NCBI RefSeq assembly: GCF_034933565.1
Contig: NZ_JAYFNG010000031.1
Location: forward strand, 1 to 64,000
Origin: Raineyella sp034933565
Lineage (GTDB): Bacteria > Actinomycetota > Actinomycetes > Propionibacteriales > Propionibacteriaceae
Length of the DNA stretch: 64,000 nt
Direction of reading: 5' to 3'
A model generated the notes under the pieces. It saw nothing but the letters and a program-made list of their open reading frames with translations, was not told the DNA's origin and did not search any database. Position 1 is the first letter of the stretch; each line of letters starts with the position of its first letter. Below are positions 35,947 through 44,383 of the stretch, piece by piece. A program made the translations under genes and the position numbers.

Positions 35947-38769
35947 GTGTACTCCGAGAACATCACGCGCGAGGAGGCCCGTGCCCGGGCGGACCTGATC
36001 CGCACCGATGGCTACCGAGTCCAGGTCGACCTCACCGGTCGTGCTCCCGACGGCGCGCCGCTGGCCGACCCGGAGGGCACCTTCGTCTCCCGGTCGACCG
36101 TCACGTTCAGCAGCGGCGCCGGCACGACGTGGCTCGACCTGCTCGCCGACGACATCCTCGAGGCGGCCCTCGACCGTGAGCCGCTCGACACGTCCGGCTA
36201 CGACGGCGCCCGCCTGCCGCTGACCCTGACCGAGGGCGAGCACGAGCTCACCGTCGTCGGGCTGTGCCGCTACTCCCGCACCGGCGAGGGCCTGCACCGG
36301 TTCGTCGACCCGGCCGATCACCGGGTCTATCTCTACAGCCAGTTCGAGGTGGCCGACGCCCGCCGGATGTACGCCGGATTCGAGCAGCCGAGCCTCAAGG
36401 CGACGTTCGAGCTGTCGGTCGTGGCGCCGCAGAACTGGACGGTGATCTCCAACGCGGCCTCGGTCGACCCGGTCGTCATCGCCGAGCCCGATCCGCTGCA
36501 CGGCTGGGACGAGTGGGGCCAGGCGTACGCCCGCTGGGACTTCGCGCCCACGGTCCGGATCTCGACCTACCTCACCGCCCTGGTGGCCGGCAACTACCAC
36601 CGGGTGCACGACACCTACACCGGCCCGAACGGCGACATCCCGCTGTCGCTCCTGTGCCGCGAGTCGATGGTCCCCCACCTCGACGCCGAGCGGATCTTCG
36701 CCACCACCAAGAAGGGCTTCGAGGTCTTCGAGGCGGCGTTCGGCACGCCCTACCCGTTCGGCACGTACGACCAGTCGTTCGTCCCCGAGTTCAACGCCGG
36801 GGCGATGGAGAACGCCGGCTGCATCACCCATCGCGACGACTACCTGTTCCGCTCCCGGGTGACCGCCGCGGCGTACGAGAACCGCGACAACACGATCCTG
36901 CACGAGATGGCCCACATGTGGTTCGGCGACCTCGTGACGATGTCGTGGTGGGACGACCTGTGGCTCAACGAGTCGTTCGCCGAGTGGGCGTCGCACTTCG
37001 CGATGTCCGAGTACCAGGAGAACCCCGAGCAGCCCTGGGTGACCTTCGCCAACCAGCGCAAGACCTGGGCCTACCGCCAGGACCAGCTGCCCACGACCCA
37101 CCCGATCGCCGCGGACATGGTCGACCTGCTCGCGGTGGAGTCCAACTTCGACGGCATCACGTACGCCAAGGGCGCCTCGGCGCTGCGTCAGCTGGTCGCC
37201 TACGTCGGCCGGGACAACTTCCTCGCCGGCGTCCGGCAGTACTTCGCCGACCACGCGTACGGCAACACCACCCTGCAGGACCTGTTCGACGCGCTGCAGG
37301 CCGCCTCCGGGCGCGACCTGTCCGGCTGGGCCGCCCAGTGGCTGCAGGTGCCCGGCGTCAGCACCCTCGCCGCGGACTTCGACGTCGACGCCGAGGGCCG
37401 GTTCACCCGCTTCGCCGTCCGCCAGTACGTGCCGCAGGCCCACCCGGTCACCCGGATCCACCGGATGGCGATCGGGCTCTACAACCGCGTCGACGCGCAC
37501 ACCATCACCCGCACCGGCCGGGTGGAGATCGACGTCGAGGGTGAGGTGGTCGACGTCGTCGAGCTGGTCGGCGCCCAGCGCCCCGACATCATCCTGCTCA
37601 ACGACGACGACCTGACGTACGCCAAGGTCCGCCTCGACGGGCAGTCGCTCGGCACCGTCGTCCAGCACGTCGGTGACCTCGACTCGCCGCTGGCGCGGGC
37701 GGTCTGCTGGGGCGCGGCATGGGACATGACCCGTGACGGGGAACTGCTGGCCGCCGACTACGTCACCATGGTGCTCGGCGCCGTGGGCCGGGAGACCGAC
37801 CCGACGGCCGTGCAGCGCACCCTGGGGCAGGCCCTGACCGCCGTCACCTTCTATGCACCGGCCGAGCAGCGCCAGCAGCTGGGCCACGAGCTCGAGAAGG
37901 GCCTGGCGCACCTCGTCGCGGGCGCCGAGCGCGGCTCCGACCGCCAGCTCACCTTCGTCCGGACCCTGGCCTCGGCGGCCGGTAGCGCTGCGGCCGGGGA
38001 GGTCGTCCGGGCCTGGTTCGCCGGCGAGGAACAGGTGCCGGGCCTCGAGATCGACACCGACCTGCGCTGGCACCTGCTCACCCAGCTGGCCCGCCTCGGG
38101 CTGGCCGGCACCGCCGAGATCGCCGCCGAGCTGGACCGCGACCACACCATCAGCGGCGAGCAGAGCGCCGCCGCGGCCCGCGCGGCACTGCCCGACGCCA
38201 CCGACAAGGCGGAGGCCTGGCGGCTGGCGACGGCCGCGGCCGACGTGCCGAACGAGACACAGCGCAGCATCTGCCTGTCCTTCTGGCGGCCCGGTCAGGA
38301 GGACCTGCTCCGTCCGTACGCCGACCGCTTCCTCGACGTGATCAAGGTGATGGGGGCCGGTGCGGGCGGCTGGGACAAGAAGGGCATCGCGCTGCGGGAG
38401 AACGTGCTGAAGCACCTGTTCCCCGCGCTGGTCGCCGACGAGGCGTTCCTGGCCGGGCTGGACACCTTCCTGGCCGAGAACGAGCTGACCACCCCGATCC
38501 GGCGCTCGCTCGCCGAGTCGCGTGACGACGCCTACCGGGCGCTGCACGCCCAGGCGGTGGCTCGGGCACACCTCGCCACCCGGGGCCCGGCGGAGGAGCC
38601 CGCCCAGTTGGCCGTCGGGGAGGAGCCGGCCGGCGACCCGGTCCCGGCCGTCGCCGACGCCCCCGCCATCGGCGAGGAGGCCGGCGAGGTGATCGCGCTG
38701 CTGGGCGCCGCGGATCCTGCCCTGCCGGACGAGGACCCCGGCTCGGCTCCCACCGACTCCCAGGGGTGA
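35947..38769 (+). CDS. pepN: Aminopeptidase N (M1 zinc metallopeptidase)
   Basis: Removes N-terminal residues from peptides in the cytoplasm. 940 residues with GAMEN (285-289), HEMAH (319-323) and the third zinc ligand in NESFAEW (Glu342). The GTG at 35947 gives the usual actinobacterial start (YSENITREEARARADLI). After the ERAP1-like C-terminal domain there is an acidic Ala/Glu/Pro-rich tail of about 60 residues not needed for catalysis. A TAGTCT box at 35872-35877 may be part of its promoter. The stop overlaps the next gene (GTGA). Confidence 0.95.
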   Translation: MYSENITREEARARADLIRTDGYRVQVDLTGRAPDGAPLADPEGTFVSRSTVTFSSGAGTTWLDLLADDILEAALDREPLDTSGYDGARLPLTLTEGEHELTVVGLCRYSRTGEGLHRFVDPADHRVYLYSQFEVADARRMYAGFEQPSLKATFELSVVAPQNWTVISNAASVDPVVIAEPDPLHGWDEWGQAYARWDFAPTVRISTYLTALVAGNYHRVHDTYTGPNGDIPLSLLCRESMVPHLDAERIFATTKKGFEVFEAAFGTPYPFGTYDQSFVPEFNAGAMENAGCITHRDDYLFRSRVTAAAYENRDNTILHEMAHMWFGDLVTMSWWDDLWLNESFAEWASHFAMSEYQENPEQPWVTFANQRKTWAYRQDQLPTTHPIAADMVDLLAVESNFDGITYAKGASALRQLVAYVGRDNFLAGVRQYFADHAYGNTTLQDLFDALQAASGRDLSGWAAQWLQVPGVSTLAADFDVDAEGRFTRFAVRQYVPQAHPVTRIHRMAIGLYNRVDAHTITRTGRVEIDVEGEVVDVVELVGAQRPDIILLNDDDLTYAKVRLDGQSLGTVVQHVGDLDSPLARAVCWGAAWDMTRDGELLAADYVTMVLGAVGRETDPTAVQRTLGQALTAVTFYAPAEQRQQLGHELEKGLAHLVAGAERGSDRQLTFVRTLASAAGSAAAGEVVRAWFAGEEQVPGLEIDTDLRWHLLTQLARLGLAGTAEIAAELDRDHTISGEQSAAAARAALPDATDKAEAWRLATAAADVPNETQRSICLSFWRPGQEDLLRPYADRFLDVIKVMGAGAGGWDKKGIALRENVLKHLFPALVADEAFLAGLDTFLAENELTTPIRRSLAESRDDAYRALHAQAVARAHLATRGPAEEPAQLAVGEEPAGDPVPAVADAPAIGEEAGEVIALLGAADPALPDEDPGSAPTDSQG

Positions 38770-39914
38770 CGGTGACCTCCCTCGGCGCCGTCGTCTCCAC
38801 GCTGGAGTCCTGGTATCCGCCGGCGACCGCGGAGTCGTGGGACCGGGTCGGCCTGGTCGTCGGCGACCGCAGCCGGCCGGTGACCCGGATCCTCTGCACG
38901 GTGGACGTGACCCTGTCTGTCGTCGAGCAGGCGATCGCCGTCGGCGCCGACCTGGTCGTCGCCCATCACCCGCTGCTGCTGCGCGGCATCCACGGAGTCG
39001 ACGCCGACGACCCGAAGGGCGCCATGGTGCTCCGGCTGGCCGAGCACCGGATCGGGCTGTGGGCCGGCCACACCAACGCCGACATCGCCCCCGGCGGGGT
39101 CGGCGAGGCGCTCGCGGACGCTCTCGGCCTGCACGACCAGCGGCCGATGGTGCCCCGGCCCGCTCCGGGGCTGGACAACCTCGTCACCTTCGTGCCCCCC
39201 GAGCACCTGGACCGGGTCGTCTCGGCCCTCTCCGCCGCCGGTGCCGGCCGCGTCGGCGCGTACGACTCCTGCCACTTCGCCGCGCCGGGCACCGGGTCGT
39301 TCCGCCCCCTGGCGGGCGCGACGCCGTTCATCGGGTCGGTCGGGCAGGTCGAGCACGTCGAGGAGCTGCGGGTCGAGATGGTGCTGCCCCGCTCCCGCCG
39401 CGCCGCGGTGGTCGCGGCACTGCTGGCCGCCCACCCGTACGAGACGCCGGCCTGGCACATCGTCGAGACCGCACCGGCACCGGCGGCGTCAGGACTGGGA
39501 CGGGTCGGCGAGCTCGCCGAGGAGCTGACCCTGGCCCGGTTCGGCCAACGGATCGCCGACGCCATCCCCGCCACGGCCGGTGGAGTGCGGATCGGCGGCG
39601 ACCCGCAGCGTACGATCCGCCGGGTGGCCGTCCTGGCCGGGGCCGGCGACTCGCTGCTGGAGGACGCCCGGGCACTCGGGGTCGACTGCTATGTCACCTC
39701 GGACCTGCGTCACCACCCGGCCGGCGAGTTCCTCGAACGGGCCCGGCTCGATCCCCGTCAGCCGGCGCTGGTCGACATCAGTCACTGGGCCGCGGAATGG
39801 ACCTGGCTCCCGGTGCTGGCGGACCGGCTGACGGCCGCGTTCGACGGCATCGGGGTCGAGGTCTCGACGATCGTCACCGATCCCTGGTCGGCGACGTACC
39901 ACCGGCGGAGTTGA
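38766..39914 (+). CDS. Nif3-like dinuclear metal center protein
   Basis: 382 residues of the Nif3/YqfO (NGG1p-interacting factor 3) family: ESWDRVGLVVGD, LVVAHHPLLLRG (metal ligands), GLWAGHTNADIAPGGV, HPYETPAWHIV and DISHWAAEW. It has the longer two-part form with a central YqfO-like insert (about residues 125-230). Often described as a GTP cyclohydrolase I type 2 homologue, function unsettled. GTG at 38766 overlaps the pepN stop; a GTG at 38772 has AGGGG better placed and is a real alternative. Confidence 0.88.
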   Translation: MTVTSLGAVVSTLESWYPPATAESWDRVGLVVGDRSRPVTRILCTVDVTLSVVEQAIAVGADLVVAHHPLLLRGIHGVDADDPKGAMVLRLAEHRIGLWAGHTNADIAPGGVGEALADALGLHDQRPMVPRPAPGLDNLVTFVPPEHLDRVVSALSAAGAGRVGAYDSCHFAAPGTGSFRPLAGATPFIGSVGQVEHVEELRVEMVLPRSRRAAVVAALLAAHPYETPAWHIVETAPAPAASGLGRVGELAEELTLARFGQRIADAIPATAGGVRIGGDPQRTIRRVAVLAGAGDSLLEDARALGVDCYVTSDLRHHPAGEFLERARLDPRQPALVDISHWAAEWTWLPVLADRLTAAFDGIGVEVSTIVTDPWSATYHRRS

Positions 39915-39930
39915 GACCCCGGACGCCCCC

Positions 39931-40335
39931 TCAGCGGTCGATGGCCGGCCGCAGATGCATGTTGGCCTGCGTCCGCGCCGCCTGGCCGAGCTGGGCGATC
40001 CCGCCGACGATCCCGCCGGTCAGGTCACCGGCGGCGAAGCTCGTCACCATGCTGGCGGTCGCGAGCGCGCAGCTGGCGTCCGACAGGGTCCGGGCGGCCC
40101 GGGCCCCGGTCACCACCACGACCTCGTGGTGCTGCGGGTCGACGTACACCAGGACCGCCTCGTCGCGGTCCGCGAGGGTCGCGTGCAGCGCGTGCGCCCG
40201 CTCCTCGACCGATCCCTCGGCGCCGGGCTCGGCGATGTAGGCGATGAAGGGATGGCCACAGGCCTCCTCGGCCTGTCGGGCGGCCCAGGCGACCCGGTTC
40301 ACGTCACCGGGCGAGAGACGATCACCAACGAGCAT
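39931..40335 (-). CDS. DUF5130-like protein (TPM-domain-like)
   Basis: 134 residues, soluble. RLSPGDVNRVAWAARQAEEACGHPFIAYI, VLVYVDPQHHEVVVVTG and RTLSDASCALATASMVTSFAAGDLTGGI resemble the actinobacterial DUF5130 family, related to TPM-domain proteins. Function unknown. Its start overlaps the end of the small membrane protein gene by 14 nt, so the two form a coupled pair. Confidence 0.75.
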   Translation of the reverse strand: MLVGDRLSPGDVNRVAWAARQAEEACGHPFIAYIAEPGAEGSVEERAHALHATLADRDEAVLVYVDPQHHEVVVVTGARAARTLSDASCALATASMVTSFAAGDLTGGIVGGIAQLGQAARTQANMHLRPAIDR

Positions 40336-40630
40336 GGCTGCCGCCGGTGCCTTCCTCGACGTCCGATCCGCTGGTCACCGCGGGGGTCTCCCGCCCGGAG
40401 CCACCGACCATGATCGGCTCGGTCGGCGGATGCAACGACCGGTCCTCCTTGCCGATCATCGCCGCCAGGTTGATCACGGCGATGACGACGAAGACGGCGA
40501 CCGGCAGGAAGAGGATCCAGACCAGCTCGTGCACGAGGGGCACAGCGGGGGCCGTGGGCCAGCCCGGCAGAGTGTCCAGCGGGAAGAGACCGGACGTCTG
40601 GGGCGCGATCACACTCAGCAGCTCACTCAC
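40322..40630 (-). CDS. Small membrane protein
   Basis: 102 residues with one strong TM segment (VWILFLPVAVFVVIAVINLAAM, about residues 38-59) and a hydrophilic tail. The GTG at 40630 follows a region divergent from pyrR. Paired by overlap with the DUF5130-like gene. No known family. Confidence 0.7.
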   Translation of the reverse strand: MSELLSVIAPQTSGLFPLDTLPGWPTAPAVPLVHELVWILFLPVAVFVVIAVINLAAMIGKEDRSLHPPTEPIMVGGSGRETPAVTSGSDVEEGTGGSHARW

Positions 40631-40744
40631 GTAATCTAACGTACTGCAGTCCGCAGTTCCGCGGGAGGAGCCGAGCAACATCGGCATCCCCGGGCGGGGC
40701 ACAGATGACGATGACACCCGGGTCGGGTGGGGACGGAGGAGCCG

Positions 40745-41311
40745 GTGGCTGCGGAGGAACGTACGGAGATCGCCCCCCGGGTGGTGATGGACGCGGACGA
40801 GATCTCCCGGGCCGTCATCCGCATGGCGCACCAGGTGCTGGAGAACGACCACGACGCGCCACGCCTGATGGTGGTGGGCATCCCCACCCGCGGTGTCCCG
40901 CTCGGCCAGCGGCTCGCGGCGGCGATGGAGGAGATCGAGGAGCACGTGGTGCCCGTCGGCGAGCTCGACGTCACCTTCTACCGCGACGACCTGCGCCGCC
41001 AGCCCACCCGGGCGGTCGGCCCGACCCGGATGCCCGGCCCGATCGACGACGCCGTGGTGGTGCTCGTCGACGACGTGCTCTGCTCCGGGCGCACCGTCTC
41101 CGCCGCCCTCGAGGCGCTCAAGGACATCGGCCGGCCCCGGGCCGTACGGCTCGCGGTGCTGGTCGACCGCGGCCACCGCGAACTGCCGATCCGCGCCGAC
41201 GTGGTCGGCAAGGAGCTTCCCACCGCCGCCCGGGAGAAGGTCCGTGTCCAGCTGGAGGAGACCGACGGGGTCTCCCGGGTCACCATCTCCCGTCCCGAGA
41301 GGGAGTCGTGA
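40745..41311 (+). CDS. pyrR: Bifunctional pyrimidine operon regulator / uracil phosphoribosyltransferase PyrR
   Basis: 188 residues, PRTase fold with PRPP-binding VVVLVDDVLCSGRTVSAALEA and RPRAVRLAVLVDRGHRELPIRADVVGK. It controls pyrimidine synthesis by binding leader RNA in a UMP-dependent way. The GTG at 40745 has GGAGGAG just upstream; the GTG at 40727 has none. The Arg-Thr and Val-Arg pairs here are written through CGTACG. I saw no convincing PyrR-binding loop in the 114-bp leader, so control may act on translation. Confidence 0.93.
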   Translation: MAAEERTEIAPRVVMDADEISRAVIRMAHQVLENDHDAPRLMVVGIPTRGVPLGQRLAAAMEEIEEHVVPVGELDVTFYRDDLRRQPTRAVGPTRMPGPIDDAVVVLVDDVLCSGRTVSAALEALKDIGRPRAVRLAVLVDRGHRELPIRADVVGKELPTAAREKVRVQLEETDGVSRVTISRPERES

Positions 41312-42306
41312 TGCACCACCTGCTGTCCGCCGCGGACCTCAGCCGTGAGGAGGCCCTCTCGATCATCGACCTCGCCGAGGAGATGAGCGAGGTGCAGACC
41401 CGCGAGGTCAAGAAGCTGCCGGTGCTGCGCGGCCGCACCGTGGTCAACCTGTTCTTCGAGGACTCCACCCGCACCCGCTCCTCGTTCGAGATCGCCGGCA
41501 AGTGGCTGTCCGCCGACGTGATCAACGTTTCCGCCAAGGGCTCCTCGGTGTCCAAGGGCGAATCGCTGCGCGACACCGTCCGGACCCTGTCCGCGATGGG
41601 CGTGGACGCGCTGGTGATCCGCCACATGGCCTCCGGTGCCCCGGCCCAGGCGGCCCGGTGGACGCAGGCCTCGGTCGTCAACGCGGGCGACGGCACCCAC
41701 GAGCACCCCACCCAGTCGCTGCTGGACGCCTTCACCATGCGCCGGCACTTCCGCGCGGTCACCGGCGATCCGCAGGCGGACTGGACCGGTCGTACGGTCG
41801 TGATCGTCGGCGATGTCACCCACTCCCGGGTGGCCCGGTCCAACGTCCTGTTGCTGCGTACGCTCGGCGCCCGGGTGGTGCTGGTCGCCCCACCCACCCA
41901 GATGCCCTCCGGCGTCGACAGCTGGCCCTGCGAGGCGACGGACGATCTCGATGCCGCACTGGCCGAGGCCGACGTGGCGATGATGCTGCGGGTGCAGAAG
42001 GAACGGATGCACGGCGGCTACTTCCCCACCGCCCGCGAGTACACCGTCGGCTACGGGCTGACCCGTGACCGGTTGGCGGCACTGCGCCCCGACGCGGCGA
42101 TCTTCCACCCCGGGCCGATGAACCGTGGCCTGGAGATCTCCCCCGACGCGGCCGACGCGGCCTCCTCCCGCGTGCTGGACCAGGTCGCTGCCGGTGTCGC
42201 GGTCCGGATGAGCGTGCTCTACCACCTGCTCGGCGGGGGCTCCACTGCCCCGCTGGGGCCGACCACCACGTCGGCGGAGGCCGACAGGAAAGGACCCACG
42301 GCATGA
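41311..42306 (+). CDS. pyrB: Aspartate carbamoyltransferase catalytic subunit
   Basis: Makes N-carbamoyl-L-aspartate, the second step of pyrimidine synthesis. 331 residues with the carbamoyl-phosphate site FEDSTRTRSSFE, HPTQSLLDAFT, IVGDVTHSRVARSN and HPGPMNRG. The ATG at 41311 shares one base with the pyrR stop; the C-terminal 20 residues after VLYHLLGGG are an extra tail. Coupled to pyrC by an ATGA overlap. Confidence 0.95.
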   Translation: MHHLLSAADLSREEALSIIDLAEEMSEVQTREVKKLPVLRGRTVVNLFFEDSTRTRSSFEIAGKWLSADVINVSAKGSSVSKGESLRDTVRTLSAMGVDALVIRHMASGAPAQAARWTQASVVNAGDGTHEHPTQSLLDAFTMRRHFRAVTGDPQADWTGRTVVIVGDVTHSRVARSNVLLLRTLGARVVLVAPPTQMPSGVDSWPCEATDDLDAALAEADVAMMLRVQKERMHGGYFPTAREYTVGYGLTRDRLAALRPDAAIFHPGPMNRGLEISPDAADAASSRVLDQVAAGVAVRMSVLYHLLGGGSTAPLGPTTTSAEADRKGPTA

Positions 42307-43601
42307 CCGTCACCCCGCTCAGCACCAGCAGCCCGACCCGGCTGCTGGTCACCGGCGTCACCCTCCCCGACGGCTCGACGGGTGATGTGTACGTGGACGG
42401 CCCGGTCTTCGGGGACCCCACGACCGTGCCCGCGGGCGTCGAGCGGCTCGACGGCGCCGGACTGGTCGCGCTGCCCGGCCTGGTCGACCCGCACGTCCAC
42501 CTGCGTGAGCCCGGGCGCGAGGATGCCGAGACGATCCGCACCGGCACCGCGGCGGCCGCCCGCGGCGGTTTCACCGCGGTCCAGGCGATGGCGAACACCA
42601 CCCCGGTCACCGACACCGCCGACATCGCCCGGGAGGTCGCCGCGATCGCGGCCGATCAGGGCGCCTGCATCGTCGTCCCGTGCGGCGCGATCACCAAGGG
42701 GCTGGCCGGTGAGCAGCTCGCCGAGCTGGGGCTGATCCACCGGGCCACCGGCACCCGGTGCTTCTCCGACGATGGGCAGTGCGTCGCGGACGCCCAGGTG
42801 ATGCGCCGGGCGTTCGAGTACGTCCGGGCCTTCGACGGCGTGCTCGCCCAGCACGCCCAGGACCCGCGGCTGGCCGGCCCGGACGCCTGCTGCCACGAGG
42901 GCGAGCTCTCCGGCAAGCTCGGGCTGGGCGGCTGGCCGGCGGCCGCCGAGTCGACGATCGTCGCCCGCGACGTGGAGCTCGCCGCCCTCACCGGGGCCCG
43001 CTACCACGTCTGCCACGTGTCGGCCAGGGAGTCGCTGGACATCATCCGCGCCGCCAAGGCCCGCGGTGTCCGGGTGACGGCCGAGGCCACCCCGCACCAT
43101 CTGTTGCTGACCACAGATCTGGTGGCCGGCTACGACCCCACCTTCAAGGTCAACCCACCGCTGCGCACCGCCGAGCACATCGAGGCGCTGCGGACCGCGG
43201 TCGCCGACGGCACGGTCGACATGATCGGCACCGACCACGCCCCGCACGCTGCGCAGGACAAGGACCATGCCTTCGTCGATGCGCGCCCGGGCATGGTCGG
43301 CCTGGAGCAGTCCCTCGCGGTGGTGATCGAGACGCTGGTCCGGCCCGGACTGCTCGACTGGGCCGGTGTCGCCGATCGGATGTCGTACGCTCCCGCGGCG
43401 CTGCTCGCCCTGGCCGACCAGGGCCGCCCGGTCGCCCCCGGTGAACCGGCGAACCTGTGCCTGGTCGATCCAGCGGCACGCCACCGGGTCGACCCGGCCG
43501 ACACGATGTCGCTGTCGCGCAACAATCCGTACGCGGGCCGGGACCTGCCCGACCCGGTGCGTCTGACCGTCTGCCTCGGCCACGTCACCTATCGCCGCTG
43601 A
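42303..43601 (+). CDS. pyrC: Dihydroorotase (class I)
   Basis: Cyclises carbamoyl-aspartate to dihydroorotate. 432 residues: metal site GLVDPHVHLREPG, carbamate/lysine region KLGLGGWP, TAEATPHHLLL and GTDHAPH (catalytic Asp). Third gene of pyrRBC. Its final codons and stop belong to a 24-bp duplication. Confidence 0.95.
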   Translation: MTVTPLSTSSPTRLLVTGVTLPDGSTGDVYVDGPVFGDPTTVPAGVERLDGAGLVALPGLVDPHVHLREPGREDAETIRTGTAAAARGGFTAVQAMANTTPVTDTADIAREVAAIAADQGACIVVPCGAITKGLAGEQLAELGLIHRATGTRCFSDDGQCVADAQVMRRAFEYVRAFDGVLAQHAQDPRLAGPDACCHEGELSGKLGLGGWPAAAESTIVARDVELAALTGARYHVCHVSARESLDIIRAAKARGVRVTAEATPHHLLLTTDLVAGYDPTFKVNPPLRTAEHIEALRTAVADGTVDMIGTDHAPHAAQDKDHAFVDARPGMVGLEQSLAVVIETLVRPGLLDWAGVADRMSYAPAALLALADQGRPVAPGEPANLCLVDPAARHRVDPADTMSLSRNNPYAGRDLPDPVRLTVCLGHVTYRR

Positions 43602-43637
43602 CCGGCCCCGTACTACCGCCGCTGACCGGCCCCCGGC
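43590..43637. repeat. 24-bp duplication spanning the pyrC stop
   Basis: 43590-43613 (TATCGCCGCTGACCGGCCCC.., with the stop TGA) is repeated at 43614-43637 with a few changes near the end of the unit, including the TGA. Confidence 0.88.
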
Positions 43638-43673
43638 TCCGGCACCTCCCCGCCTGCTCCTGAAAGGACCGCC

Positions 43674-44123
43674 ATGAGTGAGAACCCCACCGGCCCCGAG
43701 ACCGCCGACCAGCCCACCCCGTACGAGCGGATGGGCGGGGCGGAGACCTTCCGGGCGATCGTGCACCGGTTCTACGAGAACGTCCGGAAGACCCCGGACC
43801 TGCACGCGATGTATCCGGAGGAGGACCTCGGCCCGGCCGAGGACCGGCTGCGGATGTTCCTCGAACAGTACTGGGGCGGGCCCGGCACCTACTCCGAGCA
43901 GCGCGGGCACCCGCGGCTGCGGATGCGACACGAACCGTTCAAGGTGACCCCCACGCAGCGGGACAACTGGCTGGAGTGCATGCACGACGCAGTGGGGTCG
44001 GTCGAGATGGACAAGGCGGCCCGCGACGAGCTGTGGACCTACCTGGTCCGCGCCGCCGACGCGATGATCAACGCGTTCGAGGGCGAGGACATGACCCCGC
44101 AGCCGGGACGCAACCTGCTCTGA
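43674..44123 (+). CDS. Group II truncated hemoglobin (TrHbO-like)
   Basis: 149 residues, 2-on-2 globin. PYERMGGAETFRAIVHRFYENV, QYWGGPGTYSEQRGHPRLRMRHEPF (proximal region) and DNWLECM with the group II Trp. Binds O2/NO; roles in oxygen chemistry or stress are proposed for the family. The ATG has GAAAGGA upstream. Not linked to an obvious reductase. Confidence 0.93.
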   Translation: MSENPTGPETADQPTPYERMGGAETFRAIVHRFYENVRKTPDLHAMYPEEDLGPAEDRLRMFLEQYWGGPGTYSEQRGHPRLRMRHEPFKVTPTQRDNWLECMHDAVGSVEMDKAARDELWTYLVRAADAMINAFEGEDMTPQPGRNLL

Positions 44124-44206
44124 CCCGGAGACGGTGGCCCCCCGTACGGTTCCCACCTGCACACTGGCCCTTGCGCGGTTCCCGCCCACACGGCTCCCCG
44201 GACGGC

Positions 44207-44362
44207 GAGCCCACCGATGACCCGTACGATCGGGGGGCTGCTGGCCACTCCCACCCGTACGGCGAGCCCACCGATGACCCGTACGATCGGGGGGTGCTGG
44301 CCACTCCCACCCGTACGGCGATCCCATCGATGACCCGTACGATCGGGGGCGCTGCTGGCCAC
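44207..44362. repeat. 56/57-bp tandem repeat, 2.75 units
   Basis: Units 44207-44263 (57 bp), 44264-44319 (56 bp) and a partial 44320-44362. Each carries CCCGTACGATCGGGGG, where CCCG and CGGG flank TACGAT, and a CCCGTACGGC at the unit junction. The array ends 21 bp before the GH13 start codon, so it occupies its promoter/leader. A minus-strand frame through it repeats a Trp/Arg/Gly peptide but has no gene features. Confidence 0.9.
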
Positions 44363-44383
44363 GGGCCCCGCTAGGCTCGGGGC

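Noticed and set aside
35650..38571. Minus-strand frame across pepN
   Set aside because: Shadow of pepN: His/Asp/Arg/Val-rich low-complexity translation without a ribosome site.
40631..40744. PyrR attenuator/anti-antiterminator upstream of pyrR
   Set aside because: No sequence matched the known PyrR-binding loop well, and no terminator hairpin was seen in the short leader.
44068..44327. Minus-strand repeat peptide encoded by the 57-bp repeat
   Set aside because: Alternating 56/57-bp units break the frame, and there is no start signal or family resemblance. Treated as non-coding repeat.
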